From positions 496,001 through 560,000 of the forward strand of contig JAYWVB010000008.1 of NCBI GenBank assembly GCA_039881045.1: a stretch of 64,000 bases of DNA, given 5' to 3'. This document shows, one piece after another, positions 31,291 to 43,050 of this stretch. The position numbers were made by a program, and so were the translations under genes. The notes under the pieces were generated by a model that was given only the letters and a program-made list of their open reading frames with translations, searched no databases and was not told the origin of the DNA. Each line of letters begins with the position of its first letter. Within the stretch, counting starts at the first letter, position 1. The DNA comes from Chaetomium olivaceum. Taxonomy: Eukaryota > Ascomycota > Sordariomycetes > Sordariales > Chaetomiaceae.

Positions 31291-34200
31291 TCAGAAATGC
31301 CACAAACGGGAACTCAAGCCCCGAACCTTGTTGGTCTCGCCGCGCGGGCTTGCACTCCGTCCACTCCGTTGCCACCACCATCGAGACCCTGCCCCCTCCG
31401 GCCCACCCGGTGCATTACCGTGATCAAAACCATGAACATGGTCATCACCCGTACCATGACCCTCACCATAATCGGAACCATAACCATCACCATCCCTATG
31501 ACCACCATGACCACTGCCCTCATCGGAACCACCAGGTCCCCAACCCCCACCCGTCCACGGCGCGTTACCCTCATCTCCACCTTCACTCCAACCCCCACCA
31601 GGACCACCCTCCCTCGGGTTCGGATGTGGGTGCGGGTGCGGATGCGGATGCGGGTAAGGATGCCCAGGGTCTGGGTGCCCTGGGTCTGGATGTCCTGGCC
31701 CCGGCCACCCTGGATGTCCCGGATGAGGATACCCCGGATGAGGATGCCCGGGATACGGCCATCCACCAGTAGGCCACGGCCACGGCCAGCCCTTGGTAAC
31801 CGTCGTATACGCAGTCTTGGTACGCGTGCGCGTGGTGGTGACGTCGGCGGTGAAATACCGGGTGCTGGTCTCGTCGTCGGTGGTGGTGGAGCTGGTTGTG
31901 GTGGTGGTGGTGGTGGTGGTTGTAGTCTTGGTGACGTGCACGCGAGTGCGGGTGCGCGTCGTGCTGGTTGTGGTGCGCGCCGTGGAGACGTCCGTTGTTG
32001 TCGTGCTGGTGGTTTTCGTCTCTGTGGTGGTGGTGCGCGTGGTGGAGATGTCCGTTGTGGTGGAGCTTGTTGTCGTCGTTGTTGTGGTGCTGGTTGTGGA
32101 AATGTCCGTGGTGGTTGTGCTCGTCGTTTCGGTACCAGTAGTCGTTGTACTAGTGGTTGAGATATCAGTAGTCGTAGTAGAAGTGGTCTCGGTCCCGGTG
32201 GTCGTGGTGCTTGTTGTCTCTGTGCTTGTAGTTGTGGTCGTTTCAGTAGCCGTCGTGCTTGTTGTCTCGGTGCCCGTGGTCGTTGTGCTTGTCGTTTCGG
32301 TAGCGGTGGTGGTTGTAGTCCCGGTCGTCGTGGTGCTGGTGGTTGTGACAGATGTAAACGTCGAAGTCGTAGTGGTCGTTGTTGTAGTTGTCCGAGTCCT
32401 GGTTGATGTAGCTGTACAGCGTCAGTGGCGAGAAACACCATAAATGATGAAAGATATCAAAGCAAGAAGAAGCCAATAGCCACTCGGAACTTGACCGGCG
32501 AAGGTGAGCACCTCAAAAACATATTACTTACACGTAGGGCCACACTCATAATCCGGCAGCGGCAGCGCCAAACGAGCAGCGATCTCGGGGAAAAGACCGA
32601 GGCCAGAATTCGTGGTGTACACAATGGGGCTCGTGACACCACCACACGCGACGTTGTCGGCATCCGCGCAAGGGACCCGACAGGTGCCCATGAGATCGAT
32701 TGTGAGACCAAGAAGCAGGCCAGGTGCGCAGTGGCAGTCCCTAGCATACAATCAGCACTATGCCATAGTCCACAGGAACGTATCCATCCACTTACACGCC
32801 ATTGACCATGCCAAAGGCACTGAACCCCCTTCGATCACATTCAAAGGCACAGGAGTCTAGCGTGGCGGGGCTGATGGACGGCAGCAGTAGCGAGAGAAGG
32901 GGATTGAAGATACCACCAATACCAAGCGGCCCCAGCCCAAGACATCCATACAAATAAAAGGTATGGCTCCCCGGGACAGGCACGGTAGGGCGCCGAATCA
33001 GTGCGGCCTCAGCCTGGATGATGAGGGCAGGGTCATAGTCCGGCTGGTCAAGCACCGTCGGCGGGCCGGTCAGGGTGTTGGGGATGTCGTCACACTCGTA
33101 GAGGAGGTCAGTAAGCAGTCGCTTGAAGCCCGGGATTAGAGGTGTGTAGCAGCCTCGGAGTTCTGTGTTGATGTACACGGGGTAGATGTTGTTCTGGCCG
33201 CAGCAGCGTTGGGTTATGATGTCGCAGTCGCCAAAGACGCTAAGGGATTCTGTCAGCCATACATGATGTATAAAAAGAGGGGAGAAGATCTAGTACTTAC
33301 CCAGGAGCAGCATCGCATGTCGTGTTGCACACTCCCGGCGTGGACAGCAGTTCAGCATGAACGCGGAATGCGCCGAGGCCGAATGCCGTCCCGCAATGGC
33401 AGCGAACCTGACCACTACAAGCACACGTCAGTGAATCCATGCCACCTGCGCTTAGAAATGGAGTGGCTTACGCTTCCGGGGAGCCGTGGACGAGCGGATA
33501 CCCAAGACCGGCACACAAGCTAAAACAAACATCAATATCAACCACCAACGCCGACGCTCTGACATCCTGGGTGGGGAACCCTCCGGGAGCGTTGTAACAT
33601 CCCAAATGCTGATAGTGCTGGGCAATATCCGGGTTAGAGTTGGTGATGGGTACCAACTCATTCGCAGCAAAAGTCGGATCAACCAAGATCTGTGCATCCA
33701 GCAAGCCGCCACAGGTCTGGGTGTTGTCCCCGTTGCAGGGGCGGTTGCACACGGCCGAGCCGCTGGACTCATAGCCGGTGGGCAGCTGGATACCGCAGGT
33801 GCTACTGTTGTCGCGGAGGGCGGCAAACTTGTAGCCGTAGCCACGGCAGACGCGGGCGCAGTTCAGGGGGGTCACGGTGTTGTTGATGGTGGAGCCCGGG
33901 TCCCAGTCGGGGAAGCTGCGGGACGGGTCGGCCGGGTTGGGGCCTTGCGGGTTGAAGTTGAAGAAGAGGCCGGCGTTGATGAGAAAGTTGGGGACTGTCC
34001 GATGGGGTTAGCCTTCTTGTTGGGTTTTACTGTTGGGTGATAGGGTAGCCTGAGTCGTCTTGAGAGCCACCCAGAGCTGTGGGATATACAGAAAGGGGGG
34101 AAAGGAGGGAAGGACAGAGAGATTGGGGAGAAAGAGTAGAAAGAAAAAGCAAGAAAAAGATCAGCATACAACAACCAAGATTAACAAAGTTGTCTGATCC

Positions 34201-34308
34201 GCAAGCGCCAATCTCAGCCGCGACGGAGCCCAGAAAGCCCTGGGCATCGACCATGACGCTCAGCAAACCGGCAGCGGCCACGAAGGCCTGGCCGACCCGG
34301 AGTCGCAT
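31291..34308 (-). CDS. Secreted WSC-domain protein with Thr-rich stalk and Pro/His/Gly tail
   Basis: Six exons read without error (complement of 31291-32411, 32532-32740, 32796-33239, 33301-33414, 33472-33994, 34170-34308), 849 residues. A signal peptide (MRLRVGQAFVAAAGLLSVMVDA) leads into cysteine-rich WSC-like modules: one with LNCARVCRGYGYKFAALRDN and CNRPCNGDNTQTCGG, then YLYGCLGLGPLGIGG with CAFECDRRGFSAFG, DCHCAPG and CRVPCADADNVACGG. Then comes a mucin-like stalk of about 170 residues made mostly of Thr with Ser, Glu and Asp (about 31850-32410), probably O-glycosylated, and a tail with PHPHPHPHPHPNP and DPGHPDPGHP repeats. No transmembrane or GPI signal is clear. WSC proteins bind or sense cell-wall glycans; here a wall-attached or secreted role is inferred. 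Confidence 0.85.
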
Positions 34309-35197
34309 GTTGACGTACGTAAAGAGAGGACGACGGCTACGTCAGACACCGTCAAGCAATGAGGAAGGAGGGCAGAAAGCTATCTCAACCGAAAGAGCGG
34401 ACTGCAGGCCACTGCACACAAGCAAAGGGTGCCAGATGCTTTTTGAGTAGTTGTCTCCGTGACGGGCAGGTAGGGTACTTAAATGGCGGCCGTAGACAAT
34501 ACAATCAGCAGTTAATTTCACGACGAGGACGCCGTCGCGTCGGTTCACGATAGCTTCATGGTGTTGGCGCGATGTAAAACAGCCCTAGTGCCGGGTATGG
34601 AATGCTCATGACGGCGGTAAGGATAGGGAGAAGGGTGGTTAAGACATCATGCGGTCGATATATGACGAGCATTCCTAGACATAGGTCTCACTCGAGAGTC
34701 TAGACAACCCCTAGCCTCGCAACACGCGAAAAGGAGGCGCCCGCTAGTCCTTAGCGAATGCCAGGAGAAATAAAAACTCCAAAGGGGGCTAGAAAAAAAG
34801 GGCACAGAAAATGCAAGCGCGACGGCCGGTGGAATTCCGTTGAGACGGATTCACCAACGAGGGAACCCTTTACGTTCCAAGAACGCACCGGATCGGCGTG
34901 AACAGTACCGATGACCACGATGTATGAGTATATCCGCAAGTCTAGACCGCCAGCAAGCTAATAGCAGGCGCCATTCTCAACCGATGCCTCGGGCGGCCAC
35001 TTACAAGCAAGCAGCTTTCCCATCCACTCGCTCCCTGACTCCAAGCCCATTCCTCCAGACGCCAGGATTGTGCCGACATTTCCGCAAACACCGCCGAAAA
35101 TGTCCAGCCGAAATAAACCAAAAGAGGAGTAGCATTCGTTCGTTCGCCATCACCCCATCCCTAAACACAACCTGCGCTGTGCCGGGCTCAACGGCTT
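34309..35197. other. Intergenic region
   Basis: Promoter side of the WSC gene and 3' side of the TBC gene. No additional gene is seen. Confidence 0.4.
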
Positions 35198-38100
35198 CTA
35201 CCCGTCAAACTCCACCCCCACCACCTTCCCTGTCCCCCCTCCGGCGGCGGTATTCGCACTACTCGACGACGGACCTGCTCCACTCCCCGCCACAGATTCA
35301 CCCCCCTCCGCACCACCCTCCGTCCCAGCCAGCGCCGCATCACTGGCCTCGGCATCAGCCCCCGTCAACAAGTCCCTATCCGAGCTCCTCACACTCCGTC
35401 GCTCCGCATCCCCGCGATACGCAGCCCCCTTCCCACTCTTCGTAGACGCCCGATCATTAAACCCGGCATCGTCCTCTTCATCCTCCTCCTCATCATCTCC
35501 GCCCCGCTGCTGCCCCTGCTGCTGCTGCTCCGGTAGGGCATTCTTCTCCAGCTCCTTCTGGGCTTCCTCCATGCGCCGCCTGACCTCGGCCGCGACACGC
35601 ATGCCGTCCGTGACAATGTTGTCTAGCACGCCGCGTAGGCCGCGGCCGGCGCCGCCCGCAGGCCCTGATGGTGTGACGCCTTGTCCAGTGCCGAGCGCTG
35701 CGTTGACGGCCCGGCCGGCGCCGATGCCTAGGCTGGAGAAGGTGGTTAGGGATGAGGCGCTGGTGGGAGTGGTTGTGAGGCCCTCGATGATGTGGAATGA
35801 GGCGGGGAATGAGGTTTCAAAGAATTGTTCGAGGAGCTCGTCGGCAAGAACAACCATGCGGAAGGTGGGGAGGGTGATGTGCAAGGGGTTGGACGGGTCA
35901 AGGGCGATGTTGGCCTTTTCGGATTGAGCCTTGGAGACACGGCGGCGTGTGTCCATGTCGACACCGGGGGTTAGTTCCGAGGAGTTGAGCTGGAGCGTAG
36001 GTGGCGAATTCCCAAACTTCTTGGCTGCTGTTTTCGGGCTGCCGGTCGGTGAGTCCATCGCCAAGAGGTCGTCTTCATCCTCGTCCTCGTCCTCGTCATC
36101 GCCAATGGCGAATGCGTCGGGGTTTGCTAGCTCTTCGCCGGCCGGCTCGTCGAGCAGTGTTGATTCAGATTTCTCCCGGACTTCCCCCACCGAACTATCT
36201 TGGTTCTTCGGGTGATCCGGATCGGCGTACTCAAAGCATCTCCTTATGAACGCGCTGACGCTGCCGAGGAATCGTTCGCTCACCGGTTGAACGTCACTTT
36301 GAGCACCATTCGCGTTCTCCCCGCCTAACGCGACGCTCGAATTTGACGGACTCAGTGTGCCCTCCAATCCACGACGGGAAAGGAACAGCAAAGCTTCCGA
36401 CATGCGTAATATGCCTTCCCGGTCAACCTTGCCGTCGCCGTTATCGTCGTGGAGCTCGAAGAAGTAATTTATGGCCCCCATGATGTCACGTTTCCCCTTA
36501 ATGCCTGCGAGGCCGGAGACAACCTTCTGTAGGGTGAGAGCCGAGGAAGAGTCGGTATCCCACTTGTGGAACAGCCTCTGGAGGAACTCATGCTCCGCCG
36601 GCTCTGGCCCGGCTCCCCACGGCGACATCAGCGTATCAGACCGTCTGAAGCTGCCATAGAAACCTTTGTCCTTGTCCGCAAACGCATCCCGTTGAGGTGT
36701 CGAGGGTGCATCAGAAATGGCCCATTTGCACATGCCGGCAAGGAATTCGCGGAATGCATCATAATCCATGAGGCTGGTGCTCGGGCCCAAGCCAACTCGT
36801 CCCTTCTCGACGTTATCACCTTCGCTGGCGGCCTCTGCAATCCGTGACCGGCTGTTTTTGTTTCGCCTCGCCTGTTCCTGCTTGATGATATGGTCACGCT
36901 GTTGTCTCTCGTACAGAACTGTATAGAACCGATCATACAGTGCGCCTAGTTCATCGTTGCTGAGCAGTTTACTATCCGGCCCAAGGTTCCTAATGGCTGT
37001 GCGCTTGGCGAAGTTCTCAATATTGCTTAGGACAGCATCCTTGTTCTTTAAACGAAGTTCTGTAATGCTGCTGTGAGTAATGCCCGCAAACTCTTTGAAC
37101 GCGACGACCATGAGCTCCTGGAATTTGGTAACAGCTCTTAGCTTCGGGTTCTCCGACTTGGGGTGCGCCGACTCGTCTAGGCGGGCAAAATAGGACTTGA
37201 GAACCGAAATAAAAGCGCCGTCGTCTGTTGCGTCTAACAATTCCTCGCCGTTTATTCTGAGAATGGCCAGGCCAACTTGGAATAATACTTTAGGACCCTC
37301 GACGAAAAACACGTCCAGGACTCGGAATGCGAACACCAGGGGCATCGAGTTGATGTAGAGTGATAAGAACCACGGAAGCGAGACGACCGAGAGCTGGACA
37401 TCGCTCTTAACGAGGTGTTCCCACAGTATCGGCATCGTCTTCTCCACCAGTGATTCAAACACCTTTTGGTCGAGTAGCGTGCCGTACATGGTTGTCGAGT
37501 AGTACCCCGGTACTAGCCGGTCACACAGGGCCGAGAGGAGGAAAAAGGCCTGGGCCTCCGACATGTAGATGAGGAGGGCGGCAACGACGATGTTCATAGC
37601 TTGACAGTAGCCAACATCGGCGTTCACCCAGCTGTAAGCAGTGAGAACCCGGCGGAGGCGGCCGATACCCTCCTCGCTCTGGAAGCCTGGATACTCCGGC
37701 AAGCTGCGGTTTAGATCCTTTTCGATCTCGTCGATTGCCAACGACTCCTGACCGGAAAACTTGGCTAGGGTGTCGGCATAGAGGGTTGGGCTTTCCAGCC
37801 TGAGGTAGATGGAACCGGACGTCAGCTCCCACATCTCGCCTCTAAGCCTGTTCGGCAACCCTACTCGGATGAGTTTGTGAAACGTAGGCTGGCGGATCAA
37901 GGTCGTATTCCGACCGTTGTCCCTAAGATATTCGGCCCATAACCTCATCTTCGCTCGGTCTCGTAGTTTCTTGGGGTCGCCGGGGTATTTGAAGAGCATT
38001 CCCAGGCCAGCATCGGAGGGGCCGCGTTCTTCTTGTCTTCGGGTCGGAGGAGGTATTCAGAATAGCATTCGGACGTGACCTTCTTCAGCTTGGCCACCAT

Positions 38101-38750
38101 ACCGACATTTGATCGCAGCCCTTTCTTGAGTCCATCGCAGAAACGTTCGCAGGCTTGTCGTGTGCCAGCGAGTTGCAGTGTCACGCGCTGTTCCCTCAGC
38201 TCCTTCTTATCCTTCTCTTTGGCCGCATCCTGGCTTATGCCATTCCAAGTTGATATTGAAAGGGCGAACTATATTGCCATTTGTTAGTCCCTGTTCTACA
38301 CCGGTTATCGGGAGCAGACCCTCGCACCTGGAAGTTTTGACTGTGTAACCGCTCGACTCTCCGGATAGAAGAGAGGGGGAATGTGAAGCCATTGCCGCCA
38401 GGACCCCCACCGTGTGTTTGCCCTGTAAATATCGAGGAAGTCGTCGTCGTGGCCGACTGCAGGAAGCTAGACGGTGTGGTGGAGAAAGATAGGAAGGCTT
38501 CGGAAAGATGGAGCTTGCCGGCATACTGGTGGCCCCGGTCTCGGTCTCTGTCGCCTTGTGTCGCATTCGCGGGCGGGATGGTGAGCTCGGCCGTTATCTC
38601 ATAGAGAGGATGTTGAGATGATGGAAGCCTAAACTGGCTCTGGAACAGGGATGCTTTAGACGGATTTCGGTCGGATTCGGAGAGGTTCAAGCCCTGCACG
38701 GGGTCTAACAACTGCTGCGCCTTCTGTACGAAGCTCGAGAAGTTCAACAT
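35198..38750 (-). CDS. gyp2: GRAM/TBC/EF-hand Rab GTPase-activating protein (Gyp2-like)
   Basis: Two exons (38328-38750 and 35198-38268; intron 58 bp), about 1,160 residues. N-terminal GRAM domain (HQYAGKLHLSEAFLSF, IRRVERLHSQ), linker with LKKVTSECYSEYLLRPED, then the TBC domain: VGLPNRLRGEMWELTSG, arginine finger region EIEKDLNRSLPEYPGF, glutamine finger GYCQAMNIVVAALLIYMSE, LPWFLSLYINSMP. A canonical EF-hand loop follows (DDNGDGKVDREGI, about 36410-36450), then a long low-complexity acidic C-terminus. The architecture matches yeast Gyp2/fungal Mic-type GAPs that accelerate GTP hydrolysis on Rab GTPases in membrane recycling. A one-base deletion in a run of four G (38018-38021) breaks the frame between NAAP and DAGLGMLFKYPGD; the gene is conserved and this is probably a sequence error. 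Confidence 0.9.
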
Positions 38751-40643
38751 CCTGTGCGTGCTGGATCGTGGGAGTTCTTATCTCGGATTGCAGCCCCCGG
38801 GGGGTGTTGCAAGTCGAGGGTCGGCGAGGAACTGGGCGGATGGTGTTTGGGGGGAACTCGAAGTTAATATGACATTGCTCGGGAGCAGCGGTTGGTTCGG
38901 TGATCGACGCAACGGCGACGTGTGACTCGATGTGGTATATAGCGGCGTAGTGTTTTGAGTAATGAGGGAGCTTGTCGTTGGGTGTTTCGAAGTTGATGCT
39001 CGTCTCGTGTGTGCGGCTGACAGGCGATGGGCGACCAGATGCCGACCCAAGTTACGAACAGAATGCCTGGGCGGCGAGTCGTGCTCACGAGGCAGCACCA
39101 GGGCAGGCCGGCACCCACCGCCGGATGTGGAGCCCCTGCTTCGCCAGGGCTGGCACTGGACATCCCCTGCGGCCACACCGGCAGCGGGAGGTTGCCCCGC
39201 TTCTAGTCGCCTGCAGCCCACTGACTAAAGTTAGCAGCCCTGCTGCCCCGTTCTTCAACTGATGCAATTGATCAGTGGTGACTGCCCGAGGTGAGGTGGG
39301 CTTGCATTCCTCACCTCGCACTCGATGCCGTGCAGCCGCGAGCGAACCCGAGCCAGAATACTCATTCGTCGTTTGATCTCAGCTACAAAATAGCCGCACG
39401 GTTCGGATGATTACGATAAGGTAACGGGCACGGCAATTGACCGTGCTGAGAAGTCAGGAGCACGAAACATTACTGGCTCCATTTGGTTGTCCCTCCCTAG
39501 GTAGACAGCAACACCCTAACAGGCGCCGGTTTCGTCCCAACCGCATCGGGATATTAAGGCCTTCCGCTACCTTTTATCTCTGCGCCCTTGACTTGCTGTC
39601 ATCAACCGGTACTTTCTAGCCGCTTTGCTCATCTCCGGGCCCGACCCAGGGGCCCAAGTCCCACCATGGAAACCGGCCCGCGCCGTTTCGGGCAGATTGG
39701 TAGATTGCTTCAATGACATCGCCGCCATGACATCCATCGGGTGGGCGGCATCTTACCTCCCTCCTCTCTCCTCGCAACTTGGGGCTTGTCGTCCGAAAGT
39801 TGCTTCGGTGAGCTGTACTAAGCAAACTAATCGTACATACAAGCAGGATATTCCCACCCTGGCATGCCTGGGTAACATTCCCTCTTGCCCACTTTTCACT
39901 TGCCGTTTGTCGACGGCTTCTTTCCAGGTTTATTGCCCAAGTTGGGAGGTTGGTTCCGGGATTTGGCGATATTTCAGGGTCCGCTTGTCCTGCAACGCCA
40001 ACGTCATCCGCCGCTTCCTTTGCCAAGCCCCAGCAAACTGGCGATTCTCCAGCGCCGCTGATCGCCTTCCTCAAACCTGTCCCCCTGTCCCCTACCCCAC
40101 GTTCCAGGTTGTTAAACCCCGCGAGCCCCGAGCCGCGAGCTGGGCTCGAAGGAAGAAAGCAGTCCTCGGTTCATTCATCCACTGCCCATTCAGCCATTGT
40201 TCATTACCTGCCGCTGTGCTGCCCTGTCAGCTTGTCCCTTCTTCGGCAACCCGATCCACCCGGCCTCGGTCCATGCAACCCCGGGAGGCTGGGTTTCGAT
40301 TTCGATCTCATGTTCAGCTGCGACGACCCCTCCTTCTAGCTCTCTATCTTATACATACCCAGGTAATTCTCTGCCTACCTGTACCTACCTTACCTACGTA
40401 CCTTGGGACCTTACCCCCCCCCATCCCACCACAAGCGGGACCTTCCATCTTGCTTGCCCCGCAATCAATCACCTGCCAGCAAACGAGACACCACGTGGGA
40501 ACACCACAGCGCAACGAGAACCTCGGAACCAGCTTCCGGGTCCTGCATATAACCACTTGCTTGAACGTCTCGAGGAGGTTCTTCCCGTGCGCACCTCACT
40601 TCCAGCGACGACACCATCGAATCGAGCTCGAACCACCGACACA
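38751..40643. other. Divergent promoter region of GYP2-like and PKA genes
   Basis: Nearly 1.9 kb without a supported gene. It includes pyrimidine-rich stretches and a cluster of TACCT units at about 40374-40404 shortly upstream of the PKA start, likely 5' leader. Confidence 0.4.
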
Positions 40644-42012
40644 ATGGCGGCTACGGTCGCGCATTCGCAGGCGCTTCCACCGGGACTTCATCCATTGCAG
40701 GTGGCAGCCATGAGGGCTGCCGGTAACGGCCAGCAACAACAACAGCAACAATCGCAACAATCACAACAAGGGATTTTAATGATGAGCCCTTCGATGTTAC
40801 ATCCAGGAAACTGTCTGTGAACGACCTTGTGCGTGTGTGAGGACATTAGGAACAGGTAGGGTGTCTGGCCCTTCCAGCCCACCGTACAGTCACTTACACT
40901 CCCGTCCAGGGACCTTTGCCCGTGTTTGTCTCGTACGGCCATCCCATGGCACTGAAGCCGATCGCAGCAAGGTGTATGCTCTTAAGATACTCCGAAAGAC
41001 CGAGGGTAGGTTCACTCGAAAGCTTGGAGGGCAAGGGCGGCAATGCTAACCAGCCGTAGTAATCAAGCTGAAGCAGATTGACCACGTGCGCCACGAGCGC
41101 CAGATCCTGGCCGACGTAAGAGGGCATCCCTTTATAACAAACTATGTCGCCTCGTTCTCGGACCACGAATTCCTCTACATCCTCCTCGACTACGTACCTG
41201 GTGGCGAACTTTTCACATACCTGCGCAAGTTCCGCCGTTTCGACGAGGACATGGCCCGCTTCTACGCTGCCGAGATCGTCCTGATCCTCGAACACCTGCA
41301 CGAGCACCAAGGGGGATAGCCTACCGGGACATGAAGCCGGAAAACCTTTTACTTGACGGCGAGGGCCACATCAAGCTCGTCGACTTTGGTTTCGCGAAGC
41401 GGTTAGGAAATAACGAGTCTGGCCACCCAGTCGAAACCTATACCCTCTGCGGCACACCCGAGTACCTCGCGCCGGAGGTGATCCATAACAAGGGTCACAC
41501 CACCGCGGTCGACTGGTGGGCGCTAGGGATCCTCATCTACGAGTTCCTCACGGGCTATCCGCCGTTTTGGCACCAGAACCCTATCGAAATCTACAAGCAG
41601 TACGAACCCCCCTTCACACCCCACCCAACCCCCCCAAAGTCCCAAATCTCCCATCCATCCTAACCATTCCATCCCTCCACGCAGAATCGTCGAGAAGCCC
41701 ATCGTCTTCCCGCAAGACCCCCCCATCAGCGACGCCGCCAAGGACATCATCCGTCAGTTCTGCACCGTCGACCGGTCCCGCCGCCTCGGTAACATCTCGG
41801 GCGGCGCCGCCAAGGTCAAGGCGCACCCTTTCTTCGCCGGCGTCGACTGGGACGCCGTCTACCAGAAGCACCACCGCGGGCCCATCATCCCCCCGGTTAG
41901 GTACCCCGGTGATGCCCAGTGCTTCGATATTTATCCGGAGGAGGACGCCAACAAGGACGAGTATACCGATGAGATGGTGGGGAAGTATGATGCGTATTTT
42001 AAGGACTTTTGA
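40644..42012 (+). CDS. cAMP-dependent protein kinase catalytic subunit, PKA2 type
   Basis: Four exons (about 40644-40855, 40910-41005, 41060-41599, 41685-42012), 391 residues. The short N-terminus contains a polyglutamine tract (about 40730-40770). Kinase motifs: glycine loop RTLGTGTFARVCLV, VAIK-type lysine in VYALKILRK, catalytic loop YRDMKPENLLL, DFGFAKRL, activation loop TYTLCGTPEYLAPE, and the hydrophobic C-terminal tail YFKDF. The loops fit the second fungal PKA catalytic subunit (pkaC2/PKAC-2) better than PKAC-1. It phosphorylates targets in cAMP signalling. Three frame slips are visible: about 40800-40806, a GT-repeat slip at about 40831-40838, and an extra G in a G run at 41311-41315 (HEHQG to IAYRDM). 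A conserved kinase is unlikely to be triply broken, so these are probably sequence errors. Confidence 0.9.
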
Positions 42013-43050
42013 TCGGGGTGTTGCGTGGGAGCGGGGGGGGTATGAGATGGAGGGGAATGATGGAAACACGGGATTCGCGCTGGTTTGGGGGTTTGGTTCG
42101 GTTCATCCTTTTTTGTTGGTTTTGAGTTGCGAATACCCGGTTTGATGGGGGCATCTGCGGTGAGATGGGGCTGCAGTTTCAACCGAGAGCCAGCGTTTGT
42201 GGCCTTTGGCTGCTGATTATGAAACACGGTGCGGTGCGGGAGAGGAAGAGTTTTGCTTTTGTCTGTTTGACTTTATACTCGTGGCAAGCAACAGATACAG
42301 AGCGAGCGGGCGGGCTTTTGCTGTGATTTAGGACGGATAGCAGGCGTTTTGGGGGGCTGGTGATGAAAGGAGCATGTGTATGTGATTGCGACTTGGGGTG
42401 CGTGTATATGGGGGATAGGGGATGGTGATGTGGGCGTTGCGGTATTGTTATGAGTATTGTTACGAGTGCTTGGAGATGGCTGATTGGAAGTTGTCACTGG
42501 TGAGGAAGAGCCGTGACTACAGATTACTATACCTAAGAACCCTAACAGCGAAACGTCCAAGGTGCCATCTCCGGCTGCCATACCGAGTACCGTTCGCCAG
42601 ATAATTCTCGATAGAAGAAACACGATGTTTTTTCCCTTTTTCTTTTTGATATGTGCCGGCCCAATCTTCATGTGTTTGATGTCTCTCTTAGTAGCCAGTT
42701 TATATATCTAATCACTTCGTCCGCTTTTTCCTTGTTTCCTTGTCCCCTTTCCCTTTTTTTAGATTCGATATAATCCGTTTTGTATCAATGGGAGAGTAAC
42801 CATTCTGCTGATAACATATGGAACCAAACCCCAACGGAAGATGATCACCAATACCCATTACTTGTTCAAATAATATTGCTCACCCCGTGTCTGTCCATAA
42901 ACGGCACGGTACCCTATCATACGAAACAAATAAAATCCATACACACCGACCGACGCCTTTATACTGTAAACCTTCCAGCTCTTATCCCAACGTATATATA
43001 TTATATAGGTATCCCATCCCAACTCCATTGAAGTCTAAAACGTGCCCCAC
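42013..43050. other. Convergent 3' intergenic region
   Basis: Between the tail-to-tail PKA and 5-phosphatase genes. No gene is seen. Confidence 0.4.

Noticed and set aside
31297..32443. Long Arg/Pro-rich and Val-rich open frames on both strands
   Set aside because: They are shadows of the Thr-rich and Pro/His-rich exon of the WSC gene, open only because of codon repetition.
39625..40713. 362-codon frame in the PKA upstream region
   Set aside because: Low-complexity, pyrimidine-rich leader sequence overlapping the PKA start in another frame; no domain.
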